A stretch of 64,000 bases of DNA from Neonectria sp. B-13 (GCA_002682825.1 NOKP01000011.1:1458098-1522097), one strand, 5' to 3'; positions 36,201 to 48,294 are shown, numbered from the stretch's first letter. Numbers and translations: made by a program. Notes: a model not told the origin generated them from the letters alone.

Positions 36201-39200
36201 GACGAGAAGACGCTCGGCAAGGCGCTCTGTATGCTGCTATACGATATTCGCTGCTAGATGGCTGGGAAGAAGTTGACAGCTCGATACTATATTTCCGTGT
36301 CTCTCTCCAACTTTGCCACAATAATGCTAAATTCAGGAGGGCGACCAGAGGTTCGGTCCGAGATAGGGGTACTATTTCGAGGTGATGCGAAAGACATTGC
36401 ATTGCTGTACTGTCCGATGCTTCGCTTGTAGGATGCATAGATCCCGTGTATAGAGCCCACAGCTGGTGCGTTCACAAGGAGCAGGCTTGCACGCATATGC
36501 TAGATAAACAGACTGACCCGGGATTGGACTGCACGATGGACGATGGACTCCAACAAGTGGAGGATTGCATGTCTTGCGCGGTTGACGGTGGCAGACCGGA
36601 GAATGAGATCGAGAAGAGAGCCAACCCATCAACCTTGTTGGGCATGTGGCATCGGCCCTCGAGGGTACGAATACTTCGCAGATGTAACCTTGCAACTCTG
36701 GCAAAGAGCCGGTGACACGACATGTACGAGGAATCATGCTGCGAGGCTGAGGGGTGCCTGTCGGCTTGGCCCGCAGGACTAGACTGTTACAGAGGCTGAG
36801 AGGTGAGACGGGGAGGACTATCCTGGACCTGACGGCCTGGATGCCGGGATGTTGGCGAAGGTGGCCCTTGTGGGCAGATTTCTGCAGCCAGTGGAATCCT
36901 TGTCTGGGAGGGTTACGTGCCATGTTTTGGGCAAAACAACAGCCGAGAAGGTTTCGTGGGCGAAAGAAGACGAGAACAGAAACCCCTGGACACATGCTTG
37001 TATGCTTGTATGTGCATGTATGCATGCCCGCCAACGGGCAACGGCGCGACCGGGATGAAGCGAGCGATGCCGCTCGATAACGCCGGCACAAGAGGGCATG
37101 TTGGAAGGTTTGAAACCGCAGTTGGCTGGAGAGCCAACACAGTCGGCAGTCAGTTCGGTGTTGTGCATGGGTGTGATGCTACAGAATCTGCAGCGCTGGC
37201 CGATACCCGTATATATATATATATATACATGGTAAACGGCCTCCCCACACACGATGTCGCAGGCTGTCGACCCGGGATGGAGGATCTGCGCATTTAAACG
37301 TGGGAAAAGACAAGAGGATCACTGCTCGCTCGAGGATGTGGCTCTCGATCGGATCGTCCAAGACCAGAGGCCGAGCAGACCAAGCCAAGTCTGTGCTGAG
37401 GTGAGATGGCCCGGTGGACCAAGATGAGCCAATGCAGAGCTGGAGGCATGTTGACGCGCGATAGTCGCCACCGCCGGAGCGACCCTGGCCAGCCGAGAGA
37501 GTTCGCAGGGGAAACGAGCGCCGTTTGACGGGTCTAGAAGCCGTGATCCTCGAGGGAAAACCCCCGGTAGCTAATGGCCGTCAGGGCCCCCCCGGATCGC
37601 CACATGGGTTGAAAAGATTCTCGCAGCGAGCAGGAAAAAAAAAGCGAGAAAGGCGAAGGAGACGAGGAATGAAAGGGATCCCAGTCCACACCAAGATTTA
37701 ACCCACCAAGGGCAAGGAGGGAGAGGCCAGGGGCGTCGCGGCCTGGAGGAGAGATGGCGTGAGGGATCTTGGCGACTTGCTCCTCTGGCGATGCGCGCCT
37801 GCGAGAGACGAGACCCTCCAAACTTGATGCCATGGAGTCGAGATTGTCAAGTTTATTGTGGGGAGTGGGACTATGGAGAAGGGAGAATGGAGAATGGAGA
37901 ACGGGAAAAAAGGAGGAGCGAGGGGAAGATCTGCCCGCTACCGTGAGATCCTCCCGTTTTTAAAATGAACGTTGAGTCATGTGAGTTTGGTGTGTGTGTC
38001 TTGAGCAGCGCAGGTTCCCATTAACGAGTCTTTCTTCTTTCTCCCTTTTCTCTCTCTCAAGTGACAAAGACGAAAAAGGGAAATGAGAGATAAATACCCC
38101 CTCAAAAGGCGAAATTTGAACCAAATACGAGTCCTGTCGTCGATGCCGCTGCCAAGCTGCGTTCCCGCCAACCCGCGTCTGAAACCGGACGACACGGATC
38201 CTGGTTCCCGGGGTCAACCAACAGACCAACAAACACGCTGCATTATTATCGGTATTATTCCGCCTAGACTCACACGGGTTCTGTTTTACGTACATGATTT
38301 CTGCCAAGAAGAGCTCTAGACTTGTCCTGACAGCTGCACAACTGCAACTTGGAGCTTTTGTGTCTCCGTTCCGTTCGTTCGAATTACAGCGTCCCGTCTC
38401 TGGCAGTCCACATTGCAGGGGTTCCCTTCATCGAACGGGGATGGCGCGCGACGGGGGATCAGAGGCCAGCTCATCCATGCTAGGCCATAGCCCGGGTATT
38501 GATATCCATGGCTGCCGAGCAATTCCCTTACGAAGAGCCCTGCCAGGCCGGGCCGCAGACGCTTGATCCACCCGGTCTCTTGTCCCAAGTGCTCGCAGCA
38601 AGCTGGACCGTCAGACCGAACGACGGCTGCTGAGTGGTGAAGCACGCCGAGATTGGCATGGCAGAAGCTGTAGGGGGGATGGCGATAGTTCCAGGCCGGC
38701 TCGAAAAGCTGTTGGTTCGACGACGGCCTTCCTTGTCGGAACAAGGTGGCGATCCCTTCCCTTTCCCGTCACATCGTCTCGTTCGCAAGGCAAGCTGCCA
38801 GGCCCTTGACGCCGCGGCTGCTCTAGCTTGCATCCTGCGTCCCAATGGGACCAAGCATGTCGGGTGTTTTGCGTGTCTCACGGCTCATATATCTGCGAAA
38901 GCACCACGTCAACCGAGTCATGTTTTCCACCCCTCCCAATCGGCTACAGCTCGGAGGAAAAGCGGCCGATCCATCGTGGACTACTACCGTTGGCGTGGAC
39001 TTGATCGTTTCTTTCGGCTATCCTCTTGCTGTGTGCTATGGTGCTGAGGATGGCGCAGTTGCTTTTCACTCCGGGTTTTGATAGAGGCTGAGACTGACAG
39101 CTTGGCGGAGGCATGCATGCATAGAAACACTCTAGATCGTGGATAACTCTGCCTCCCTCGCTGGCCGGCCCTGGCATTGCCTCGTGGTCTGTCCTGACTG

Positions 39201-40100
39201 TGCTGTGCATCCATGTAATCAACCTGCATGACTCCATCGCATCGGCCTTGTCGTCGTGGTCGAGTCGTGTATCCCCCTTGTCAGCCATCTCCTTGCTCGT
39301 GCGCGTCCCCTAATTACATGGATGAAACTGTTTTTCCTGGGTAATCAGTACTTGACAGAACTCTACCCTACTATGTACCGTCCTTACTTCGTACCTTGCT
39401 GTATGTCCAATGTCTGGCCGGCCGTCGTCGTCTTCGTGGGGCGCCGGTCCAAGCTATGGGCCTCCGCCCGCCGTCTCCACCACAAACGGACCCTGTCCGC
39501 CCCAGGCTCCCCTTTTCCTCTCTCTCTCTGACTAACTAGAGCTACGGAGGAAGAGAGACTAGGGCTTTCAGGGCCCCGGATTCCTGGAGACTGGGGGGGG
39601 GATCGCGTCGAAGCGATGCTCGCCGTGTTTAGGGCCCTGTTCTAGTCTGGCCCTCTCTAGGAGGGACGGCCCCACGGCCAGCACGACGTGGATGGGCCGT
39701 CCACCGTGTGTTCGGGGTATTCTAGGACCGGGAACCAGGTCAAGAACCAGGCAATATCGGTAGGGAACGCCCGTTAGGGATGCCGATGCTGTAAGTGTCG
39801 TATCTTGCCGGATCAGCCTGTGTCTTGGCTGTGGAGTCTCTCCAGTGTCAACCCCGAACGTTCCTTCGCCCGCATACACTACATAAACCGACTCGATCGG
39901 CCCCTTCAGACTCTACTTCAGGCCCGTTCGTCAAGGAATCTCACTCCCACTCTCGCTCAACCTCGTCTCCCTCTGCACGGAGTTCTCCCATCCTGAACCA
40001 CACCAAAACTAGCACAGAGCCATCAGACCTGGCGTCGTTGGCTACTAGGGCAGGTTCATCACTCAAGGGCGCCAAGAAAGACAAGACCTCCTTGCCCGCC
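33290..40100. other. 6.8 kb gene-poor region
   Basis: 33.6-35.1 kb is clearly A/T-richer than the rest of the window and contains repeated GATATATTAATG-like words at 34880-34925. 35.1-39.7 kb is G/C-richer, with overlapping open frames on both strands that show no domain. The longest (36372-37091, minus, 239 codons) has no start context, composition or motif that supports it. A short minus frame (37534-37833, 99 codons) starts after a pyrimidine-rich stretch and is the best candidate for a small gene, but it is weak. An (AT)n run lies at 37209-37227. The last 300 bp are the leader of the MFS gene. Confidence 0.45.
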
Positions 40101-42150
40101 ATGTCGGACAGGAACAGTGAGCGGTCGGTCGAGGGCCGGATCGAAAAGCAACCGCCGGTGGAAACGCTGAGCAACGAGGAGCCCAACACTCCTCGCTCGA
40201 CACACACTCCTACCGATACGGAGAAGGTGGTCTTCGCCGACGGCACTGTCGAGTATGTCGACAAGCATGCCCTCGGTGGCGACTTCGACGAGATGCCTGT
40301 GGGCTACTACAAGAGCCCCCAGTTTCTTGGTACTCTCGCGGTTAGTTTTGCCCTTGGTCCCTCTGCCCGATGTTGTTGGAAACTAACCACCATGAATAGG
40401 CTCAATGCCTCGCTAGTATCATCGCCTATCTGGGCTGGGTACTTCCCGCCAACACCCTGTATGTACCTTTCTCACTTGATCGATCCCGATCAGTCTGGTA
40501 TTCCGCAGGCGAAACCGTCACTAACATGAAACCCCATCCAGGACACTCATTAACGCGGATATTGGTCCTTCGCCCAACATCAACTGGGTCGCCACCATCT
40601 GGACCATGGGCTCCTCTATCGGCTTCCTGCTCGTCGGCCGCCTTTCAGATCTCTACGGCCGCAAGTGGATGGTCCTGGGCACGACGGCCATCGGCCTCAT
40701 CGGATGCATCCTCGGCGCCACGGCCAAGAGCGTCGGGATGCTGATCGCCTCCAACGGCTGTAACGGCCTCGCGGCGGCCGGCCAGCTCTCGTTCGGCATC
40801 GTGCTGGGCGAGCTGGTACCCAACAAGCACCGCGGGCCCATTATCGGCTTCGTCTTCATGTCGTCGATGCCCTTCGCCGTCTTCGGCCCCATCATCGCCC
40901 GCAGCCTCATCGAGAACACGGCCCAGGGCTGGCGCTGGAGCTACTACATCGGCATCATCCTCAGTGTCATCACCCTCGCCTTGTACCAGTTCCTCTACCA
41001 CCCGCCCACCTTCGCCCAGCTCCACGTCGGAAAGACCCGCATGCAGCAGACCAAGGAGCTCGACTGGATTGGCATCTTCCTCTTCCTCGCCGGCTGCGTT
41101 CTGTTCCTCATCGGCCTCTCCTGGGGCGGCACCTCGTACCCCTGGAAGAGCGCCGAGGTTCTGTGCACCCTCATCATTGGCATCGTGACCGTCATTGCTT
41201 TCTTTGTCTATGGTATGTATCCCCCCTTCCATATGGGAATATCTCAGTAACTGACTCCCTTCATAGAGGGCTTCTTCTGCAAGGTCCAGCCTCTCATGCC
41301 CCCCCGCGTCTTCAAGAACATCGGCTTCGTCGCCATTGTCGCCATCGCTACTGTCGCTTCTATCGTTTACTACTCCCTCACCGTCCTCTGGCCCACCATC
41401 ATTTCGACCATCTACACGACCGATTCCATCAAGATCGGATGGCAGAGCTCCGTCGTCGGCGGCGGTGTCCTGCTCGGCCAGATCCTCTCCGGCCTCGCCA
41501 TTTCCTATGTTCCCAAGCTGAAGTACCAGTGCATCGGCGCCGCCGTCATCGTCTTCGCCTTCGTCACCGCCATGAGCTCCCTGGACAAGGACCGCTGGGC
41601 TGCCACCATTGCCTTCGGCACCATTGCTTGCACCGCCGTCGGATACATCGAGAACGTCGCCGTCCCCGGTGTGACGCTTCTCTGGGGTCCTCAGGATATC
41701 GGCTTGGCTACTGGTGTGCTCGGCTCCATCCGTGCTCTGGGCGGTGCCGTCGCGCAGTCCCTCTACGTGTCCGTCCTCAACACCGAGCTCGCAAAGAGGA
41801 TCCCCGAGTATGTCACTCCCGCTGCGACCGAGGCCGGTCTGCCTTCCTCCTCCCTCGCGGCACTGTTCGCGGGCATCACGGCGGGCGACTTCTCTACCGT
41901 CCCTGGCGTCACCGATAAGGTCGTTGCGGCCGTCGGAGCCGCCCTGGTCAAGGCGTATACCAACTCCCTCCATATCGTCTTCTACGCTACCATCCCCTTT
42001 TCGGTTATCCTCCTCTGCGCTGCATGCCTTGTGCCCAACGTTGAGAAGTACCTTACCCGCAACGTTGCGAAGCGTCTACAAGACACTGCATTCCGAAAGG
42101 TCTCCACGGAGTCACTGCAGCACGAGGAAGGAAAGACTACGAATGTCTAA
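40101..42150 (+). CDS. Major facilitator superfamily efflux pump, TRI12-like
   Basis: Four exons, 40101-40340, 40400-40458, 40542-41212 and 41267-42150, give 617 residues. The introns are 54 to 83 nt, and splicing gives continuous membrane segments. A hydrophilic N-terminus of about 75 residues precedes the first helix. The MFS motif A, GRLSDLYGRK, lies at 132-141. About fourteen hydrophobic helices follow, with a central stretch including FLFLAGCVLFLIGLSWGGTS and, after the last intron, VQPLMPPRVFKNIGFVAI. This layout and these motifs fit the fungal TRI12 (trichothecene efflux pump) family of proton-coupled exporters, which export fungal metabolites or drugs at the plasma membrane. The substrate cannot be read from sequence, and no biosynthetic backbone enzyme lies nearby. 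The ATG at 40101 was chosen because the in-frame upstream extension is low-complexity leader. Confidence 0.88.
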
Positions 42151-42824
42151 ACACGTCTGCATATTTTCCGGGGTGGCGTTTTCTTATCCCCTATATATCA
42201 TCCTAGTTATGCGTCTATCTGGAAAGCCCCAGATCTGGGCTCTCAGTCGATACGAGTTGGAAATACCGTTCTGAAATCGAGAGGTTGGCCTTTTCGATGA
42301 AGCAACATGCGAAGATTGGATGTCTACCACGAGTTACCCGATGGCAAAGATCTGATCGGAATTGTATATAAAGAAAGTGGGATGTTAATGAAGCCGTTTA
42401 GAGATTGGTTTCTTGGATAGACTCGGCGTGTTGGTTTGATAGCGTATCCGACTGGAGTTAAGAGAAAGAGACATGCTTTACGCACATAACACTTTGCCAA
42501 TTGCATCTGTGACTCGTTTTACCTTGGACTCTTCCATATTGAACTCCATACAATTGTGACTCGTTCCGCCTGCCGCCCTGTGCTTGTGACCTGAAGGAAG
42601 ACAGGGACATTTCATGATTTGTTCGCCTCTGTGAGGGTTGATTGATTGATTGATTGATTGCTGCTCAAACTATCCCAAGAACTGAATCCCCCAACTTGAC
42701 TAAAAAAGACCCGAGTAAATCTCAGTGAATACACATGTATATGTAGATTATACAGTTCCAAACGCCGCGCCATCGAACTACATGGGCCATCACACTTCAC
42801 GACGAGGCCATGGATATCATGTTT
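42151..42824. other. Convergent spacer with GATT repeat
   Basis: These are the 3' flanks of the MFS gene (plus) and the small secreted protein gene (minus). A perfect GATT tetranucleotide run lies at 42638-42660. No gene is seen. Confidence 0.55.
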
Positions 42825-43055
42825 TCAACCACGCTTGGGTCTAAGTTCGTCCAACCCCGTTAGCTTCCATTCAACGCAGCTTGAAGGCGAGGAATGAATA
42901 ACTTACCCGCAGCCCTGGGGCGTAATGACTCCATAAGGACAATCACCTGTGCTCTTCTCGACGACCTGGTTGCCGAAGATGGGCGTAATGACGATGCCGG
43001 CGCTCACACAGGAGACGGCGGTGGAGAGGACGGCGAGGAAGATGGTGGACTTCAT
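42825..43055 (-). CDS. Small secreted cysteine-containing peptide, unknown family
   Basis: Two exons on the minus strand, 43055-42907 and 42840-42825, give 54 residues. The 66-nt intron has a GTAAGT donor and TTAG acceptor. The final exon codes for only PKRG and the stop, plus the last base of the preceding glycine codon. The N-terminus MKSTIFLAVLSTAVSCVSA is a clear signal peptide with cleavage after VSA. The mature peptide is about 35 residues with two cysteines, in GDCPYGVITP and QGCGPKRG, which could form one disulfide. I do not recognise the family. Size, secretion signal and cysteines are what one expects of a candidate effector or extracellular signal. The gene is tail to tail with the MFS pump and divergent from the Zn2Cys6 gene at 44615. 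Confidence 0.65.
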
Positions 43056-44614
43056 TGTGAGGCGACACTTGATTGATTGAAGTGAGGCAATGTGGAGTGA
43101 AAACGGTCGGCAATGAGATTGGCGGGATGTGGGTTCGAGTCGGGCTCGTATGGCTTGAGCGAGATGCAGACGGTCGAGTCGGCTCGTGGGAGTGTAGTGT
43201 GGCGTGTGGCGTGGTGCGGTGTGGTGGAATATTAGTGAAGCTCACGCAACAGACCAGCTGAAGAATGCACGAGGCTAAGGAGTGGGCGGAAAAAAGGGCA
43301 GATGGCGAAAAATAGAAGCAATATACTTGAAAATACGGTAAGGACCAGAGCCGTCAACAACGAGGAACAGGAAGAAGAAGGAAATGGAGAAAGGGAGGGG
43401 AAAAGAAGAATCGGGCGAAAAGGAGCGCGGGCGGCGTCAAAACGTCTCCTGTCGCGGGTCGCAACGGTGAGAGTTTCAGGCGGCGAAACCAAACAGGGCC
43501 GTGAGTGGTGGAGGGACGTTTTTGCAGGCAGAAACGGAGAAGACGGAGACTTACGGTGGGGACTTGGGGCCTTGGAGCCCGGGGGCGAGAGGGACTTGGG
43601 CGAGACATTGTAGTTGGCCAGCCGGTTACGCGCTGGGCCGGGGGGGATGGCCTCATTGGGATGGACCCTTACAACTTAATACGTGCTAGTGTGCTTGTCG
43701 ACGTAACAACGAGAGGGGGGATGGGCATTCGTAGAACATTTCGATGCTCGATTTCGATGCTCGGCAAGTTCCATTATTTCTTGCCTGTCTTTTGATTGGT
43801 GGCCGCCGCCACAGCGTGTGTGCGTGTGTGTGCGTGTGTGTGCGCGTGTGTCCGCCTGGTTGACCGTGTCCATCTTGGTTGATCGTATGTCCATCTTTAG
43901 TTGACCGCGTCCATCTCAATTAAACTGTGCCATCTCAATTCCTTCCGCCACCATCTCGCAACTCTCGCCTCCGTCCATCATTGAAGCCGACGCTGCGGCC
44001 CCCCCGTCTGGATCGCCACCACCGTGAATATTGAACCCTCCCCGCATAGTACCCGTAGTTTCCGCGACCCCCCCCCTCTTTATCAATCTGCAAGATGCCA
44101 ACCCGGAGCACCACGTTGTGTGGTTGTAGCCACCACCAAAACACACCCAAAGCGCCGATCGTGGCGCAGCCCTCTCGCCGAATTGGTTCGTCATTGGGGA
44201 GTCATTCTGGTCGCACGCCCATGAAAACCGTCCAGGTCATGCTTATTGATTGGCACGTCGTCGGATGCGAGGGGCGATAAGAGTTGTTTTCTCGTGCAGG
44301 AGGGCTAGTTCAGTCCGACTCCCTGCAAGTGCATCCCCTCCATCACCAGATGCGGAGCGAATTCCAAGCCTTCATCTCACCTCCCACGGTTTGGCTGTCA
44401 TCGCTCAACATAAGAAGTACTTCTTCCGTATATCCTGTGCCCACGGTACCAAAGTTGAAGTGCCCCGTGCTGCCCTGCGCATCACGTGGAACAGACGCGC
44501 ATCGTGAGGGTTTACCCATTGGATAGCCGTCCCATTGTGCTGTGGCCATGTCCGCCGACTGACGGCATCAACCTCGATTCGCGTCTACCATACATAGCTT
44601 CACCCTGTTTTGCA
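43056..44614. promoter_or_regulatory. Divergent promoter region
   Basis: These 1.56 kb lie between the starts of the small secreted peptide (minus) and the Zn2Cys6 regulator (plus), so they hold both promoters. A GT-rich microsatellite (GTGTGTGC units) lies at 43815-43852. No convincing gene is inside. Confidence 0.5.
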
Positions 44615-47282
44615 ATGGACAGGAAATATGTGCTTCTGCGGCCAGCACCGCCGACCGGAGAACCCGACCTTGGCCATTCTTCTGCTCCTGATGCCAGTGC
44701 CAACCTGAGCCAAAAGCGCCGCCGCGTCGGAGGCTCGGGCGCCTGCCATCACTGTCGACGGAGGAAGATCCGAGTAAGATAATCTACTATTCACACGAGT
44801 TCTCCCTCTCGCCTCTCTCTTCTCTTCTCCCCCATCTGCCCCACCTCCCCTTGCTGTACTCATCTGCGTCTTTGTTTTTCCCTGCGTTCAGTGCGATGGC
44901 AGGCAGCCCGTCTGCGCAGCATGCCAAGCCCGGGAGGAAGAGTGTCAGTATGACAAGGACGACTCCGGCAGCCAGACCGACGGCGCCCTATTAATCGAGG
45001 CCATCAGCCTCCTCAACTCCAGGCCGCCGAAAGAAGCCGCGAAGTCTCTGGCGTCGTTGCGGTATGTCAGCGATGCCTCGATCATCATGGCGCACCTCCG
45101 GTCTGGCACCGCCGGCGCGGGTGCGGATGCGGGTGCGGGGGCCGGCTCCGGCTTGCCGCCGCAGCCGTCCAACCTCGTCGCCATGAGCGGCACAACCCAG
45201 CGATCCCTCGTCGCCCTCGAGCTGGAGGTCCGCCATCCGTTCCTCTACCCAGTCCTGCCCCCTATAGACATCGCTTCTCCCACAGGTGTCCTTCAGCGGC
45301 TCGTGCAGCCCGCCGCTGCGTCCAACAAAGAAGCACCACCGGCCCAAAAGGCCCTTCTCCTGCATGACGGGTAAGTTTCTCCAATCCCAATCCGCTGCGT
45401 CTACTACGAGTGGTTGTTGTTCTTCCTCTCCTTCTATGCCTCTATACCTTCAATACTAAATGGACATGGGGGGGTGGTGAAAGTCACGGTGGGCCCTACC
45501 CAACACCTCCGTCAAGCCCCTACGATCATCGACTCCAGGGTCCCATCCTTGAACACTGGACTAAAGTCCCCATCTCCGATGAACTGGCTGCTCAAGCCCT
45601 TTCCCTGTATTTCAAAACAGATCATCCACTTCTTGGCCCATTCCATGCCGATCTCTTCATCAACGACCTCGTCTCTTGCGACGGGGTGCATTGTTCCTCG
45701 CTCCTAGTAAATGCCCTGATGTACTGGGTCTGTGTAAGCACTCACCACCAGTGGAGAAGCAAGCTGTTGCTTGCAGTTTCCCCCCTTTGCCAGGGAGGGA
45801 AAAAACATATCATGATAACCACTAACATATACATGCTACCAACCTAAAGCAAATGTACAGCTCCATCGATGACAAGGCGGGCGCGCTGGTGAATGCATTT
45901 TGCGACGAGGCGGAGTCGCTGTGGGAGACGGAGTGCAAATCGCCATCGACGCTCAACATGGCGGCGGCGATGTTTCTGAGCTTCGGGTATCTAGTTCAGG
46001 GCAAAAACCACGTCGTTCTAGCTTACATGTCGGCGGCCGTCCGCATGGGAACGCAATTAGGCTTGTTTGGAGTAGACTCGGAGGTTGCCAGGGCGAAGAC
46101 GGGCAAAATGACGGCCGAGCAGACCAAGGCGGCCTCGCACACGACATGGGGAGTCTTCAACTGGATCATGTAATGCCATCCATGCCTCAGGGCTCACTCC
46201 GCCCTCTCTCTCGCTAATGACGCACCTCGCCCTAACTAACTTCGCAATAAGGCTGATGGCTCTCTTCTACTACCAGTCAGAGATCGATTACCCGATCTAT
46301 CCCCCCTATCTACCAATCCCAGAAGAGGATGAGGTCCCCAACGTGGGCCGGGTCCTCGGACGCGAGCCCAGCTCCCCGCGGACGCGATATGTGGGTGACA
46401 CGTTCCCCACCGTCTGCAGACTATGGCGCATAATGCATGAGGTGACCATTGCCTACGGAAAAGACCGCTCGAACCACCACCTTCGGGACCGAGTCTCGCT
46501 GGAATTCGCTGAATTCAAGTATCGGGAGCTTCTGGCCTGGGCCGATAACCTGCCGCCCGGCCTGGTGCGCACCGAGCAGAACCCGCACCATGTGGTCATC
46601 TTCCAGTGAGTTGGTAGCAGTTGCGTTGTGTTGTGCTGGAACCGCCTAGCTACGGCGAATCCGTGGCGTAATTTTGACTCTAACCTCCCTATTTTACAGC
46701 ATATGGCTTCACGCCGCCATCCTCGACATCTTCCGCCCCTTTCTTCGCCGCCCTGGGCAACCCACGCTCCAGCTCAAGACCTTCTCCTCCCCGTCGAGCT
46801 CCCCTGACCACATCTATGCAGCCTCCGTCAACCAGCTCAAGCGCCTCGTCATCGTCTACCGCCTGAGTTACGAATCCTCCGGCTTCACCATCGTCTGGCA
46901 CACCGCCCTGCTCTACGTTGCCAACGCCGTGCTCCAGAGCCCGGGCGACGGCGAGTGGCTCTTCTACTTCCTGCTGTGTATCTACGGCTACCAGGGCCTG
47001 AGTCGCTGCTACCCCGTCGTCGAGGCCATCGCCGGAGCCCTCCTCTCCATGGCCATGCGCAACGGCCACATGTCCAGCCGGGTCGCCCGCCGCATCTTGA
47101 CCGAGCTGAGGGAGAAGAGCCTGGGGCGCGTGCCGCGGGAGATCCGCGCTCCGTTCATGGCCGACTTGGACCTGGCAATGTCGGATCCCAGCGCCGCCTC
47201 GGCCGAGAAGTTGGCCGGCATGTTTGAGGAGAATGCCTTGATGGTAGATTACACAAATGTGTTTGACACCGACGAGGCCTAG
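44615..47282 (+). CDS. Zn2Cys6 transcription factor with fungal middle homology region
   Basis: Six exons, 44615-44773, 44892-45370, 45484-45733, 45850-46169, 46252-46605 and 46700-47282, give 714 residues. The zinc cluster has C44, C47, C54, C61, C64 and C71 with a basic RRRK between, and intron 1 lies after the second cysteine pair region. Residues about 225-560 look like the fungal-specific regulatory domain: YFKTDHPLLGPFHADLFIND, NMAAAMFLSFGYLVQGKN, YMSAAVRMGTQLGLFGVDSE, and later IWLHAAILDIFRPFLRR. Intron 2 was placed at the GAAAG acceptor (45483), because the later CAG would put the next exon out of frame. The length is usual for the family. It is a nuclear regulator. It lies next to a pump, a secreted peptide and an oxidoreductase, and could control them, which is inference. 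Confidence 0.88.
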
Positions 47283-47304
47283 CAAGCCCAGCCGCGGCTA
47301 TGTC

Positions 47305-47460
47305 CCAGTCTCAACGCCGAGTTCAGTTTGCGGGACGCCTTCCCTCTTCCCTCTTCCCTCTTCCCTCTTCCCTCTTCCCTCTTCCCTCTCCCCTCTCCTT
47401 CGCAGCCTATCGAACACCCCCTCAAGCAGCTCAGCCCCTCGACAGCTTCCAACGGGGCCT
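47305..47460 (-). repeat. Degenerate tandem duplicate of the 3' end of the adjacent DsbA-like gene
   Basis: The motif CAACGCCGAGTTCAGTTTGC occurs at about 47312 and again at about 47492, 180 bp apart. Both copies are followed by a CTTCCCT-rich run and then by GCCTATCGAACAC and a further similar stretch. The right copy is the real gene end (coding GYQEAELFEGVFDRLRRE). The left copy lies in the spacer and translates to a similar GAELLEGVFDRLRRR. The left copy is diverged and has an expanded CTTCCCT tract. Confidence 0.85.
47339..47387. repeat. 7-bp tandem repeat CTTCCCT, seven copies
   Basis: Seven perfect head-to-tail copies lie inside the duplicated gene end. The matching place in the functional gene has only about one and a half copies, so the array expanded after the duplication. 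Confidence 0.95.
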
Positions 47461-47502
47461 AGAAAGCCCGACCACGTCCATATCCAAATCCCAACGCCGA
47501 GT

Positions 47503-48294
47503 TCAGTTTGCGGGACGACTTCCCTCTTCCCTCTCCCTCCGAAGCCTATCGAACACGCCCTCGAACAGCTCCGCCTCCTGATAGCCTCCGACGCGAAATC
47601 GGCCCCCGACCATGACGCTGGGCACCGCGATGACACCGCTCGCTATTGCGGCCCGAACCTCGTCCTCGAGAACCAGCCCCGTCGCCTCGCACTTGAGCAC
47701 GCGCACCACGTCGGCCTCTTCGAGCCCGACGCTGCGCCCCACGGCCACCAGCCACGCCTCGTCGGTGACGTCCTTGCCGTGCTCGAAGTGGCCGCGGAAC
47801 AACGACTCGACGACGGCCGCCTGCGCGCCCGGCCCGAACGTCCGCAGCGTGAGCGCGAGGAGCCGGTGAGAGCCCTGCGACGGCCCCGTGGAGCCGTGGA
47901 CGGTGAAGGTGATGCCGTGCCGGGTGCCGGCGGTTTGGACGCCCTGGGTGAAAGTGCGCAGTTTCTCGGGGCTCATGATTTTGGTATAGAGGTCACGTTT
48001 GTCGCCTGTTGCGCGTGGTTAACACGGTTGATTGGCAAGCATATATGGGTTTGGTCGCGGCGATATAGAAGAAAACACACGGTCCACTTAGACAAAAAGA
48101 CAAGGGAAGCAACTCCAGAGTTAAGAATTACCTTTCCGAAGCGTGGGATAGAGCAGGTACGGTTTCCAGAGAACCTCAAACTCGACGTCTGGGTGGCGGG
48201 CCTTGTATCGGTACATGGCCGTCTCCAGGCTCCGTTTCTCGAGAAAGCACCATGGACAGAGCACGTCGGCGTGGACAACGATGTCGATGCGCAT
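47503..48294 (-). CDS. DsbA/FrnE-like thioredoxin-fold oxidoreductase
   Basis: Two exons on the minus strand, 48294-48132 and 48005-47503, give 221 residues. The 126-nt intron joins LRK|GDKRDLYTKIMSPEKL in frame. The active-site motif is C13-P-W-C16 in VVHADVLCPWCFLEKRSL, right after the first beta strand. The cis-proline loop is GVIAVPSVMVGGRF near residue 195. An inserted helical domain lies between, with SHRLLALTLR and LFRGHFEHGKDV, as in the DSBA-like thioredoxin family of FrnE and 2-hydroxychromene-2-carboxylate isomerases. No signal peptide is visible, so the protein is likely cytosolic. Relatives accompany some polyketide clusters or act in redox stress; the substrate here is unknown. 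The gene's last codons are duplicated in the neighbouring spacer. It is tail to tail with the Zn2Cys6 gene, 220 bp away. Confidence 0.9.

Noticed and set aside
36372..37091. 239-codon minus-strand open frame in the gene-poor region
   Set aside because: It has no recognisable domain, signal or splice structure, and competing frames of similar length occur on the other strand. It is probably chance.
37534..37833. 99-codon minus-strand frame with pyrimidine-rich upstream sequence
   Set aside because: The start context is fair, but the second half is low-complexity Ser/Pro/Phe and no relative is recognised. It was kept only as a remark in the spacer entry.
40645..41973. 442-codon open frame on the minus strand
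   Set aside because: It is exactly antisense to the MFS exons. The Glu/Gly/Asp-rich translation is the expected mirror of a GC-rich coding frame, and the plus strand has clear MFS motifs and splice sites.
43110..43150. GGGTTCGAGTC, resembling a tRNA T-loop
   Set aside because: No matching acceptor, D or anticodon stems could be formed around it.
46689..47285. 198-codon minus-strand frame
   Set aside because: It is antisense to the last exon of the Zn2Cys6/MHR gene.
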